Source: Phormidesmis priestleyi ULC007 (GTDB lineage: Bacteria > Cyanobacteriota > Cyanobacteriia > Leptolyngbyales > Leptolyngbyaceae). Taken from it: a DNA stretch of 64,000 bases. A model generated the notes under the pieces. That model did no database searches. It was not told the origin of the DNA and saw only the letters and a list, made by a program, of their open reading frames with translations. Position 1 is the first letter of the stretch. Each line of letters begins with the position of its first letter. A program made the translations under genes and the position numbers. Below are positions 53,400 to 62,024 of this stretch, piece by piece. The stretch lies in the NCBI RefSeq assembly GCF_001895925.1, contig NZ_MPPI01000007.1, positions 1-64,000 on the forward strand, given 5' to 3'.

Positions 53400-53852
53400 A
53401 TGCTTAAAGAAATTCTTGCATCTACCGCGATCGTTCTGTTTGCTCACCCCGCAGTTTCATCTGAGCCGCCTTTTGCGATCGCCCAAGACTCACTGTGCTA
53501 TATGGTTAGCTCAACTCATCAGACGATCAACCTCACCTCATTGTGCAATCTTGCAAACATGGCTGAACTCGCCCCGATCGTGGTGACTAACCTCAGTTTA
53601 GAAGTTCAAGATCAAGAGTTTTTGTCATCAAAGGTTAAAGCCATCGTCACCAATCGCAGCAGTTCTCCCATTCAAGTAGAAGTGGTTCGACTACAGATTA
53701 ATCATGCCAATATGCCTATTACGATCGTTCCCATTTTTATGAACCAAACCCTAAACCCCGGACAGTCGGTTCTCGCAAGTGGGCTGTTTGACAAAGCTGA
53801 GTTGCAACAACAAACTAGCGGACTCAGTGTTAGCTTTCAAGATTGGCAATAG
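53400..53852 (+). CDS. Secreted hypothetical protein in the NicO group
   Basis: The 150-residue protein has a signal peptide (about 1-28, ILASTAIVLFAHPAVSS) and a beta-sandwich-like mature part (LSLEVQDQEFLSSKVKAIVT, GQSVLASGLFD). Two Cys (DSLCYMV, SLCNLAN) may pair. No family recognised. It follows the NicO gene by 66 bp in the same direction. Confidence 0.6.
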   Translation: MLKEILASTAIVLFAHPAVSSEPPFAIAQDSLCYMVSSTHQTINLTSLCNLANMAELAPIVVTNLSLEVQDQEFLSSKVKAIVTNRSSSPIQVEVVRLQINHANMPITIVPIFMNQTLNPGQSVLASGLFDKAELQQQTSGLSVSFQDWQ

Positions 53853-53896
53853 TCAACAATTTCAACCCGCAAAAAATAGGTTTGAGGAAACAAATT

Positions 53897-54007
53897 ATGA
53901 AGCGATTTAGCCTCATCTTTTTAATCACAGTTCTCTGTGTCGTAGGCTACTTTGAAGTCAGCCTGTCTCACGCTGAAGCTCTCTTCTGGCTCAATCTCGG
54001 CTCATAG
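53897..54007 (+). CDS. 36-residue membrane or secreted peptide
   Basis: The frame from ATG 53897 to TAG 54005-54007 encodes MKRFSLIFLITVLCVVGYFE followed by VSLSHAEALFWLNLGS. It has a basic start, a hydrophobic helix and a possible AxA-like site (SHAEA), so it may be a membrane-anchored or exported peptide. The ribosome site GAGGAAA lies 7 bases upstream and is strong. It is the last gene of the DUF4331-NicO group, 44 bp after the previous stop. Confidence 0.6.
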   Translation: MKRFSLIFLITVLCVVGYFEVSLSHAEALFWLNLGS

Positions 54008-54076
54008 TGTCTATCTCAAGATAGAAATCACTTTTGAATGCCGATCGAGCCAGCTTTTCATTCGATAAACTCCCTC

Positions 54077-54499
54077 TCAGCGAACGTTAGGCGTTTTTAG
54101 AACTTCATCTAATAGACTTCTAGCTGGCTGCGCTTTTGCGAGGGCAGATTGGTGATCACCGTAGGCGCGAACTAAGCGAAAAAGACCACCAACTCCGGTT
54201 TTAAGTTGCTCTAAATCTTCAGCTACTAGTTCTCCGTCTAACATTCGCACGAGCAAAGGTTTGATGTCACCCACTTCTTGCCGCACTTTTTGAAGCTTTT
54301 CTACGGTACTCAACAAGGTTTTGAGAGCATTTAAAATGCTATCAACATCTTGAGGGTCTTCTACTTGGGGTGACTCTTCTACTTCGGGTAACGCTTCGTC
54401 GATCGCTTCGGTGTCTTGAGGGTCTGATTCTTTAGTGTCTGAAATCACAGGTAATTCCTGTGCAGGTGTTTCGGTTTTATCAGCGTGTGTTCGTGCCAT
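54077..54499 (-). CDS. Acidic coiled-coil hypothetical protein
   Basis: The 140-residue product starts at the ATG at 54499, which has a strong ribosome site (GAGGAAA); the frame runs back to 54643 without support. The first 55 residues are acidic and disordered (DTEAIDEALPEVEESPQVED); the rest is helical (ILNALKTLLSTVEKLQKVR...LFRLVRAYGDHQSALAKAQ). No family recognised. It diverges from folP, sharing the 100-bp gap. Confidence 0.7.
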   Translation of the reverse strand: MARTHADKTETPAQELPVISDTKESDPQDTEAIDEALPEVEESPQVEDPQDVDSILNALKTLLSTVEKLQKVRQEVGDIKPLLVRMLDGELVAEDLEQLKTGVGGLFRLVRAYGDHQSALAKAQPARSLLDEVLKTPNVR

Positions 54500-54599
54500 T
54501 AACGTTTCCTCAAGGGGTTTCCCCAGTGTACCGTGTCGATCTGGACGTTTTAGTACAGTTGTGAAGAAGTAAGTCGATGGACAGGATAAAGTGTACGGA

Positions 54600-55475
54600 A
54601 TGACTCGTTCTCTTTTCTCAGATTTGACTCTGCGCGATCGCACCTTTAGTTGGGGTCAGCAAACTTATTTGATGGGTGTTTTAAACGTCACCCCTGATAG
54701 CTTTAGCGATGGCGGACAGTTTAACACCCTGGAATCTGCCCTCAATCAAGCGCAAAAAATGGTCACGAGTGGAGCCGACATTCTAGATATTGGCGGACAA
54801 TCTACCCGACCGAATGCGGAGGAAGTGACGTTAGCGGAAGAACTAGATCGCGTCATTCCCATCATTCAAACCTTGCGGCAACACTCAGAATTTTCTCAGG
54901 TGCCCATCTCGGTTGACACGACTCGATCGCAGGTGGCAAAGGCTGCGATCGCCGCAGGTGCCGATCTGATCAACGACATCTCTGGCGCAACGTTTGACGC
55001 AGAAATGCTCTCGACTGTGGCAAAGCTGGGAGTGCCGATCGTCTTGATGCACACGCGTGGCACTCCCAAAACCATGCAGACGCTGACTGATTATGAGGAT
55101 CTGACCGGCGAGATTTTGCAATTTTTAGCAGCGCGAATTCAGGCGGCGATCGCGGCGGGGATCGATCGCCGCCAAATCATCATTGATCCCGGCATCGGCT
55201 TTGCCAAAAAAACAGCGCAGAATTTAGAAATTCTGCGCCAGCTTTCCGTTTTTCGATCGTTGGGGTGTCCGATTTTGGTCGGCGTATCTCGCAAAAGCTT
55301 TATCGGTCAAATTCTTAACCAGCCAGATCCACAGACAAGAGTTTTGGGAACGGCAGCAGCGTGTGTGAGCGCGATCGTCGGCGGCACCGATATTTTACGA
55401 GTTCACGATGTCGCAGAAATGCACGACGCTTGCCGCGTTGCAGATGCCATTTGGCGACCCTGCCCCATCAATTAG
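54600..55475 (+). CDS. folP: Dihydropteroate synthase
   Basis: The enzyme condenses 4-aminobenzoate with dihydropterin pyrophosphate in folate synthesis. The 291-residue product (ATG 54600; GTG at 54591 is possible) has the expected blocks: MGVLNVTPDSFSDGG, ADILDIGGQSTRPNAE, ISVDTTRSQVAKAAI, INDISG, PIVLMHTRGTP, IIDPGIGFAK and VGVSRKSFIG. These hold the pterin and pABA sites (Arg in the final SRKSF and in TRP loops). It is convergent with the SPFH gene with an 8-bp stop overlap. Confidence 0.95.
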   Translation: MTRSLFSDLTLRDRTFSWGQQTYLMGVLNVTPDSFSDGGQFNTLESALNQAQKMVTSGADILDIGGQSTRPNAEEVTLAEELDRVIPIIQTLRQHSEFSQVPISVDTTRSQVAKAAIAAGADLINDISGATFDAEMLSTVAKLGVPIVLMHTRGTPKTMQTLTDYEDLTGEILQFLAARIQAAIAAGIDRRQIIIDPGIGFAKKTAQNLEILRQLSVFRSLGCPILVGVSRKSFIGQILNQPDPQTRVLGTAAACVSAIVGGTDILRVHDVAEMHDACRVADAIWRPCPIN

Positions 55476-56283
55476 TGTCATTTCCCCGCGAAGAATTGCC
55501 GGAACCCTGCTCAAATTCAGAGGGTCTAATCAAATCTGTAATGGCCTCATTCAAGGCTTTAGGATCCATAAAGACAATTTTGGAGTTATCACTCTTGCCA
55601 ATCTCTAAATTGGCGTTGACATAATCTTTTGCGACTAGATAACGCAATACGTCTTGCGCGTTGGGTTGAGCCTGCAATGCTCGCGCCAGGTCTTCGATCG
55701 ATTTCACCGTTGCTTCTGTTCTCGTAAGCGTTACGTTTTTCTCATTCTTGGCAATCTGCTCTCGCTCTAAAGACTCTCTCAAAGCAGAAGACAAGTTAAT
55801 GGCTTGCACTTCCACACTAATCACCTCAATGCCCCATTTGCGAGCCGCTTCGTCAAGAGGCTTACGGAGTTGAGTGTTAATTTTATCGGTAGATGAAACG
55901 GCTTCCGCTAGAGAGAGCCGACCAATTTCTCCACGCAGGCTTGTGATCACGAGTTGCTTGAGGGCTTCTTCTAAATCTTCAATCGCATAATAGGCTTTTT
56001 TAAGCTCTAAAATTCGCCAAAAGACGATCGCATCCACCTCGATCGGCACGTTATCTTTTGTCAGCGCGGGTTGAGGATCAATATCTAAGAGCTGTTCTCG
56101 AACGGTTTCGATTAAAACGGTATCTAGAAACGGGATCACAAAGTTTAGCCCTGGCTTTAGGGTGCGTTTATACTGCCCTAATCGCTGCACCAAAGCTTCG
56201 TCACCCTGGTCAATGATTCTGACAGAACCAATCATGTATCCAAGAATAATCAGTGTGAATGCACCAAGTAGGGACTCAATCAT
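55468..56283 (-). CDS. SPFH/stomatin-like membrane protein (slipin)
   Basis: The 271-residue protein has one N-terminal membrane segment (about 5-25), then the SPFH/band-7 domain (about 25-190): QGDEALVQRLGQYKRTLKPG, IDPQPALTKDNVPIEVDAIV, LRKPLDEAARKWGIEVISVEVQ. A helical C-terminus (LREQIAKNEK-like, ARALQAQPNAQDVLRYL) follows. Slipins form membrane microdomain scaffolds; a NfeD partner gene, common elsewhere, is not present here. Confidence 0.92.
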   Translation of the reverse strand: MIESLLGAFTLIILGYMIGSVRIIDQGDEALVQRLGQYKRTLKPGLNFVIPFLDTVLIETVREQLLDIDPQPALTKDNVPIEVDAIVFWRILELKKAYYAIEDLEEALKQLVITSLRGEIGRLSLAEAVSSTDKINTQLRKPLDEAARKWGIEVISVEVQAINLSSALRESLEREQIAKNEKNVTLTRTEATVKSIEDLARALQAQPNAQDVLRYLVAKDYVNANLEIGKSDNSKIVFMDPKALNEAITDLIRPSEFEQGSGNSSRGNDTN

Positions 56284-56475
56284 ATGTGCGCTCCCGTTGA
56301 GCTTAATTAGAGACTAAAGAGAGAAGTAGAAAAATGTGAGATCTCTTAAAAAGTGACTCATTTCATCGCGATCGTGCAAAATCAGAGGCGGTTTTTCTGA
56401 CTATGCAACGCTATAACGTGCATTCTACAGACATTTTTACGATTCAAGACTCAAAAGTCAAAACTTACACTGATT

Positions 56476-56596
56476 AGACTTCCTGTATAAATACTCTGCC
56501 CTCACCCTAGCCCTCTCCCCAAGGAGAGGGAACAGGAGAGTTCTGGCTCCCTTCTCCTTGGGGATGAGAGCTATCCAGATTCATGCAGGAAGTCTA
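56476..56596. mobile_element. MITE-like element with AGACTTCCTG ends
   Basis: The left end TTAGACTTCCTGTATAAAT and the right end ATTCATGCAGGAAGTCTA are inverted repeats with two mismatches. The centre is a palindrome of CCCTCTCCCCAAGGAGAGGG and CCCTTCTCCTTGGGG. There is no open frame. It directly abuts the next element. Confidence 0.7.
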
Positions 56597-56847
56597 TTTA
56601 ACCTGAGTTCGGGTTAATCATTGCCTGCCTAGCGATTGAACCTAGTCTCCTGTGCAGCCTGCGATAGTTTGATCGTCCAATGCCGAGCGTCTCGCCCCCT
56701 AAATCCCCCATGATGGGGGACTTGGAATGGGCACAATTTCTTGAACGCGGTCGATCTTTCTGCTTCAAAGTCCCCCAAGTTTGGGGGATTTAGGGGGCGA
56801 AGGGAACTGAAACGGAGCAGGAACTTATCCCGAACTCAGGTTATTTA
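56595..56847. mobile_element. MITE-like element with AACCTGAGTTCGGG ends
   Basis: TATTTAACCTGAGTTCGGG (from 56595) is mirrored by CCCGAACTCAGGTTATTTA (ending 56847). The interior at 56693-56800 has the CCCCCTAAATCCCCCA / TGGGGGATTTAGGGGG palindrome with a 60-bp spacer. No open frame. The element ends 8 bp from the stop of the REC-DUF3685 gene. Together with its neighbour it fills most of the 571-bp gap 56284-56854; the rest is the promoter region of the SPFH gene. Confidence 0.75.
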
Positions 56848-56854
56848 TCGTGGT

Positions 56855-58570
56855 CTATCGTTTGCTATCTTGCCAAGCATTCCCAATTCCTTTGACAATG
56901 CCGCGCCCAATCAGTCCCAGTCCGCGCCCAATCACATCGGTGAGCAGGTAGATCACACCACTGCCGACAAACCCGATCGCGGCTTTTAATCGAGGCGAAA
57001 TCGCATCTCGCGTTTCTAATGCCAGAGTCACAGCTAATTGCACACCTGCTAATTGCTCAAGCTCACCGCGGCGTGGTGCATAGATTAAGACTTGTCTAAT
57101 TCCTGACTGAGTAAACACAAATAGTCGATGTTGACTCTCAAAGATGGCGGTCGGTTCGGCAACATAGCGATCGACACGATATCTCCAGGATAGATCATTC
57201 CGAAAGCGTTCAATATCGCGGGTCGAGAGTAAGCGACGATCGTAAAAACTCTGTTTGATGACTTCTAAATCTGAAAACCGATTCAGCAAGGGTTGCACGA
57301 CCGCGTTGGCAAGCTGAATCGTGAGATTTTCTAAAAGATCTGCGGCACGAGCGATCGCTTCAGGAGAGCCGATCAGAGCGTCGGCATTGTCGATCGTTAA
57401 GGCTGTCTGAAATAGTAAGTGAGCATACAAATCGGTGACTAAAGGAATCTTATTAAGAATCTCTGCCTGAACCGTTTCTTCATCTTGAAGTAATGCCGTC
57501 ACGACTTCTATTTCTTGGTTTTTGACGCGCAACGTGTAATATCTGCCGAAGAAGTCGATCGTGATGGCTTGCCACAAATCTCGCAAGATCACGAGGTGTT
57601 TTTCAGCAAGCTGACCGGGCTGAATTTGAGAAAACCGCAGCTCGTCTAAACTCGCCTCAATCTGCCGCAAAATAATGTAGAACAGTTCTCGCTTGCGTTC
57701 TGCACGGAAAATGTCAATTTCTAACGGCAAATGGGTTAGATTCTCTAAGCTCGATTGCAGTTTGGCGGAGATGTCATCAAACAACCGTTCCTGAAGATCT
57801 CTAGCCGTCATTTCTGGAGGCTGAGCGGGCACAAGTTGAACACTGGAGGGAAGCGATCGCAGCCGTTGCCCGCTCAACTCAGGTGGTAAAATTCTCGCTG
57901 GCTCTAGCACTGAATCTGAGCTAGAAAGGACTCGCTTCACCAACCATCGAGCCGCTTTAAGTTCTCTACGTCGCCCAGAGAGAACGGTTTTGTCGAGCCG
58001 TGACAGCCCAGGCGATGCAAGTTGGGCGTTGAGTTCGATCAGTGCCGCTTCAATTTGTTGAAGGCTGGACGATCGTAGCGTTTCTCGCACTCGTCTTAAC
58101 GGACGTAACTGCGCGGGTGAAGGGGCGATCGTCAAAGGTATATCCCAATAAGGCTGACCCGCCGCCACTTGCCTAATCGCCGTCACCAACTCTGCGATCG
58201 AGCTTCCTTTAGGACAATATCCTTCAACGCCTCTCTGCACCGCTTCTATCAGCTTGGTGTCAGGCAATGACCCAATCAGCAAAATGGGGTAGTCAGGATG
58301 CTGAGTTTTGAGCTGTCGCAGTAACTCAAGGTCTAAGAGCGATCGCGAGGACAGTCCGCTATTCTCCAAGTCAACCAAAATCAGGTCAAGCGGAGTGCCG
58401 CTCCGCTTGCGATCCGCCAGAGTTCTCAATGCCGATGCGCCAGTCTCTGCTATCACCACTTGCAGATCGGCAAATCGGCCCAGCCCAGTCAGCAACCCTA
58501 ACCGCAAAATGGGGTCTGCCTCGATTAGCATCAGTTGTAACAAACGACTTGGCGGACGATCGAGCGACAC
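56855..58570 (-). CDS. Response-regulator receiver fused to DUF3685
   Basis: The 571-residue protein starts with a REC domain (about 9-135): LMLIEADPILRLG acidic pocket, LDLILVDLENSGL with the phosphoacceptor Asp, LLIGSLPD and the Lys of GYCPKGSS. The following DUF3685 region (about 170-540) is helical, and a hydrophobic C-terminus (AAIGFVGSGVIYLLTDVIG) suggests membrane attachment. All four REC landmark residues are kept, so phosphorylation is plausible. The family is found in cyanobacteria and plastid-related genomes with unknown role. It starts 43 bp after the next gene on the same strand. Confidence 0.85.
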   Translation of the reverse strand: MSLDRPPSRLLQLMLIEADPILRLGLLTGLGRFADLQVVIAETGASALRTLADRKRSGTPLDLILVDLENSGLSSRSLLDLELLRQLKTQHPDYPILLIGSLPDTKLIEAVQRGVEGYCPKGSSIAELVTAIRQVAAGQPYWDIPLTIAPSPAQLRPLRRVRETLRSSSLQQIEAALIELNAQLASPGLSRLDKTVLSGRRRELKAARWLVKRVLSSSDSVLEPARILPPELSGQRLRSLPSSVQLVPAQPPEMTARDLQERLFDDISAKLQSSLENLTHLPLEIDIFRAERKRELFYIILRQIEASLDELRFSQIQPGQLAEKHLVILRDLWQAITIDFFGRYYTLRVKNQEIEVVTALLQDEETVQAEILNKIPLVTDLYAHLLFQTALTIDNADALIGSPEAIARAADLLENLTIQLANAVVQPLLNRFSDLEVIKQSFYDRRLLSTRDIERFRNDLSWRYRVDRYVAEPTAIFESQHRLFVFTQSGIRQVLIYAPRRGELEQLAGVQLAVTLALETRDAISPRLKAAIGFVGSGVIYLLTDVIGRGLGLIGRGIVKGIGNAWQDSKR

Positions 58571-58613
58571 AGACCCCCTCTCCTACTCCATCACTTCCAT
58601 AATCCCACACTCC

Positions 58614-60620
58614 TTACTGTGGCGGAGTTGGCTCCGGGGATGTCTCTGGCGTTGGCTCTGGCTCTAAGTCACGCTGCCTTGCTGCCTCTTGCTCTCGTGC
58701 CCTCCAGATTGCGGCTCGCTCAACTGACCAGCGCGCAATTGCACCTTGAGCCTCTCGATAAAGGGCGCGTCCCGGTGCAATCTGATAGGCTACGTCGATC
58801 GCCCGCGTTAAATAGCCGCCGTTTGCCAAACTACTCGCCTGATTGAGAATCGGACGATCTTCGACAATCTGAATCTGATAGACCCACTCCCCGATCAGAT
58901 ATTGGGCATCTCCATAGAGCGCTCGACCCGATCGCACCCTCGAAGCCACTTGAATCGCCTGCCCCAATTTGCCAGAGTTTGCCACGGCTTTGGCTTCATC
59001 TAAAATCGGCTTGTCTTCGATCGTTTGGATCTGCACCGTCCAGTCCACAATGCTCGATTGCGCTTCTTGAGACAGTGCCCGTCTAGGCTTTACTAAACTC
59101 GCTAACGCCACTGCCGATCGCAGCGGGTCGAGCTTGCCCGTTTTTGCCAACTGTTGAGCCTGCCGCAACACGGGGCGGTCTTCCATCCACTGGGCTTCTT
59201 TTACCCACTGGGCTAACAGCGTTTGGGCATGAAGGCGACGCGGATGCTTGAGCGGAATTTGTTTGGCTTGCGCGATCGCCATTTTCAGCACGGGCAACTG
59301 CTGCACGTTTGACAAAGTGCTGGCGACATTGAGCTGCACGACCCCTTGAGCTTGCAGGTCTAATCGGGGCAAGAGTGCTTTTGCCTGAGCATAGAAAGGA
59401 CTCTGCGAATTAATTTGTCTCAATAGCTGAGTCGCCAGCCACAGCGGAGCGAGGCGCTCTAAAGCAGGCTGTCGATAGTCAGTGTCGGCATAAATCTCTT
59501 TTGCCCGAATCAAGCGAATTAAGTCTTGGTTGTCTGAGGTGAGTTTGACGCTAGCCGGAATTGAGCTAACCAGCGTGCTAGCCCCGACTAAATCCTGCTT
59601 GTCTAAACGCACTACCGCTAGCCCAAAGACGGTATTGCGCCACTTCAATACTTCGGTTTTGGCTTGTGCCCAGACAAAGGTTTTACGATTGATGGGATCG
59701 GTGATGGCGATCGCCCGTCCCCACTGCTCAGGCGAAGTCGATTTGGCAAAACTTCGCGCGTCTTTCAGATATTGCCACGCGACTTTTTCGTCGGTGGTGC
59801 GCTGCCGAATCTCACCTAGCCGATCTTGCCACGAGGGATCGTTAACCAAGCTGAGTGAGGCGATATGCTCAGAGGCTAAATTCCAGTTTTGTTTTTTGAG
59901 GGCGACAAGAATCTTGTCATAGAGAATTTGCCCTTTATTAAATTCTTCTCGCCAACGTTTAACGGCGGCTTGAGCTTCTTTATAAACTGCGCTCGATGCC
60001 GGGATTTGATTGGCTAACGCAATGCCCCCTTTGAGGTCTTTTTGAGTGACTCGATCGCGCGCCAAAATTAACAGGGCATTTGACCAATCTTGCATCAGCG
60101 TCTTCGCCTGACCATAGAGCGGGTGCTCTGGTGTCCAATCTTTGACCAGCTTAATCGCTTCTAAAATTTGCGCTGGGTTTCCTGACTCTGCACTTTGTTG
60201 GGCACAAAACAGCCGTTCAGATTCAGCCGACCAGGTAGAGATTTGCTTACAGTCAACGGCTGGGGGAACTTTTGAGAGCCAGATAAAGGCTGCGATCGCA
60301 GTTCCGCCTGCGGCACCGAGAATGCCTAACCAGATTAGCTGCCACTTCCAAGCCTTTGCGATCGGGCTTAACGTTTGAAAGGTGCCTTGAGTGCCCGATG
60401 AGATCTTTCGAGCAGCGACTTTCTGAAGTCTGACAAAACGATTTTCCGCAGTCTGCCTTTCGGGTTGAGTAGAGGGTTCAACATCTTCGTGAATGACTTC
60501 TAGATCGGCTTCTAGTTGGTCATTCTGCGACGGGTTAGAAGGCAATGAATGGTCTGCATCCTCAGATTTAGATTTTTGAAAGACCTGAAGCCAGGAGGGT
60601 GTCGAGGGTTTTCTAGCCAT
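58614..60620 (-). CDS. Single-pass membrane protein with repeated helical units
   Basis: The 668-residue protein has a cytoplasmic, acidic N-terminus, one membrane segment (about 94-116, IWLGILGAAGGTAIAAFIWL) and a long helical repeat region. The C-terminal units repeat a pattern VEDRPILxxAxxLAxxGxLxxAIxVAxxIxPGRALYxEAQxxI (about 480-640). The tail is Pro/Glu rich. TPR-like fold is likely; no named family. It is upstream of the REC-DUF3685 gene, 43 bp apart, and probably co-transcribed. Confidence 0.75.
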   Translation of the reverse strand: MARKPSTPSWLQVFQKSKSEDADHSLPSNPSQNDQLEADLEVIHEDVEPSTQPERQTAENRFVRLQKVAARKISSGTQGTFQTLSPIAKAWKWQLIWLGILGAAGGTAIAAFIWLSKVPPAVDCKQISTWSAESERLFCAQQSAESGNPAQILEAIKLVKDWTPEHPLYGQAKTLMQDWSNALLILARDRVTQKDLKGGIALANQIPASSAVYKEAQAAVKRWREEFNKGQILYDKILVALKKQNWNLASEHIASLSLVNDPSWQDRLGEIRQRTTDEKVAWQYLKDARSFAKSTSPEQWGRAIAITDPINRKTFVWAQAKTEVLKWRNTVFGLAVVRLDKQDLVGASTLVSSIPASVKLTSDNQDLIRLIRAKEIYADTDYRQPALERLAPLWLATQLLRQINSQSPFYAQAKALLPRLDLQAQGVVQLNVASTLSNVQQLPVLKMAIAQAKQIPLKHPRRLHAQTLLAQWVKEAQWMEDRPVLRQAQQLAKTGKLDPLRSAVALASLVKPRRALSQEAQSSIVDWTVQIQTIEDKPILDEAKAVANSGKLGQAIQVASRVRSGRALYGDAQYLIGEWVYQIQIVEDRPILNQASSLANGGYLTRAIDVAYQIAPGRALYREAQGAIARWSVERAAIWRAREQEAARQRDLEPEPTPETSPEPTPPQ

Positions 60621-61044
60621 GAATTCAGCGATCTCACAGGTCAGGTTTGGCTATTCTACAGTCAGTTTTGGCATTTGATTGAGCCGATTTTGCAAGCTCA
60701 ACCCTACTTGCTTGTGGCTGCTTCAATATCCCCTCAGAGATAGCGGGTTTCCGGGCGCAATGTCCAGAAAAGTGATAAGCGATTGAATAAGACAATCCAG
60801 CACTGAGGGATTTTTGCAGAGCGTTTGAGGCTATTGAATCACGAATATCAGAAAATTACGCCATCAAATCAGCCAAATTTCGGTTGACTTCATCCAAGGA
60901 GCAGTTAGGAGATGAAACCTAAAATTTGGGGATCACGCAACTCAGGGCGATCCCCAAATAGATTAAGGGTGTGGGCGTTGATGAATGCGGCTATGAACTC
61001 GCCAAACTCATGACTTCAGCAACCCCAAATTGCAGGCAAAAGCT
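60621..61044. other. Intergenic region with an 11-bp perfect hairpin
   Basis: No convincing gene in 424 bp between two leftward genes. ATTTGGGGATC (60924-60934) and GATCCCCAAAT (60949-60959) form a perfect 11-bp stem with a 14-base loop. No T-run follows on the plus strand; on the minus strand the stem is followed by TTTAGGTTTC. It could be the terminator of the Fur-family gene or part of a small RNA. Confidence 0.5.
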
Positions 61045-61491
61045 CTAAGTGTTTTGCTCGGCGCGATAGCCGTAGAAATCAATATGATATTCAGTGATGC
61101 GTATGCCTGTTTGTGCCTCTACCTGACGAATCAGATCTTCGGGCAGGTCGATGTGAATGTCTAAAATTTGATTGGTGTCGATGCAGTTGACGTGGCTGTG
61201 AGCATCACTGACGTTGCCATAGAGACGACCGTCTGAGCGCTCAATGCACTCGATAATACCCTGCTCAGAGAGGGCTTCTAGGTTTTGATAAACCGAAGTG
61301 TGACCAATGTCTTTGCCCTGGCGATTGAGACGATCGTAGATTTCGCGGGCAGATAGGTGCTCTTGATCGTGCCAAAGTAGCTCTAAGATAAAACGACGCT
61401 GACGGCTCAGGCGCATTCCTAAAATCTGACAGCGTTCGATCGCGTCATCCAGCGATCGAATGGGCTTTGAAATGGGTGCTTCGCTTTGCAT
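61045..61491 (-). CDS. Fur-family regulator (PerR/FurC-like)
   Basis: The 148-residue protein has the Fur winged helix (GMRLSRQRRFILELL, HLSAREIYDRLNRQGKDIGHTSVYQNLEAL) and the metal-binding C-domain with SDAHSHVNCIDTNQI and ITEYHIDFYGYR. The C-terminal CxxC zinc pairs of Fur/Zur are absent. The overall sequence looks nearest the cyanobacterial PerR/FurC subgroup, which senses peroxide, but this rests on recall. The upstream dyad at 61541-61580 may be its operator. Confidence 0.85.
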   Translation of the reverse strand: MQSEAPISKPIRSLDDAIERCQILGMRLSRQRRFILELLWHDQEHLSAREIYDRLNRQGKDIGHTSVYQNLEALSEQGIIECIERSDGRLYGNVSDAHSHVNCIDTNQILDIHIDLPEDLIRQVEAQTGIRITEYHIDFYGYRAEQNT

Positions 61492-61540
61492 ACTTTAGAG
61501 GGGGTTGACCTATCTATTGCCTAATCTACTCTGAGGGGTT

Positions 61541-61580
61541 CAGAATTAAAAACAACAGATGTTTATATTTTTAATTTCTG
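61541..61580. promoter_or_regulatory. Dyad upstream of the Fur-family gene
   Basis: CAGAATTAAAAA (61541-61552) and TTTTTAATTTCTG (61568-61580) are inverted with a one-base gap, about 50-90 bp before the start codon. AT-rich dyads of this kind are typical Fur/PerR boxes, so autoregulation is suggested but not shown. Confidence 0.4.
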
Positions 61581-61785
61581 GTTCTGAACAATTATATTCT
61601 TTACGTCCTTTTGGTAGATTACAGTTCGACACCTACCTGCTCTAGTTCTATCACATGCTAAAGCAAACTCGCTACAACTTTATCTTAGTCTCTATTTTTG
61701 ATTCTTCAGTTTTCTAGTTGTCTAGATCAAATAGCAATTTACGTTTGCGCTTGTGACAGTTCTAATGCCCTGGCTGAATCTGAGC

Positions 61786-61971
61786 TTAACCGGGAATCAC
61801 TTGTGCGAACCAACCTTGCTGCCCCAGTTGCTCCAAAAAGCGATAAACCACGAAGCGCTCCTGGCTGAAAAGAGGTGTGAATAACGGGATTTCAGTCACA
61901 AACGGCAGTGTTTGAATCGGAGCATTGATAAGTGCAGAACTCAGCGTGATTTCAAGGGAATCGAACTCCAT
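61786..61971 (-). CDS. 61-residue hypothetical protein
   Basis: The frame starts at ATG 61971 after AGGGAAG, 9 bases upstream, and stops at 61786. The sequence MEFDSLEITLSSALINAPIQ continues to a C-terminus YRFLEQLGQQGWFAQVIPG without membrane segments. It lies behind the truncated glycosyltransferase and directly follows, by zero bases, the stop of an in-frame remnant (LRYGQVAEALVTIVQG...) in another frame. No family recognised. Confidence 0.45.
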   Translation of the reverse strand: MEFDSLEITLSSALINAPIQTLPFVTEIPLFTPLFSQERFVVYRFLEQLGQQGWFAQVIPG

Positions 61972-62024
61972 CTACTGACTTCCCTCAGTTTCATTTACCT
62001 TCTTTTTTGACCCCTGCACGATCG

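Noticed and set aside
60912-61013. 33-residue frame MKPKIWGSRNSG...
   Set aside because: It is created by the 11-bp hairpin sequence; the AGGAG before it is too close to the ATG and no conservation can be claimed.
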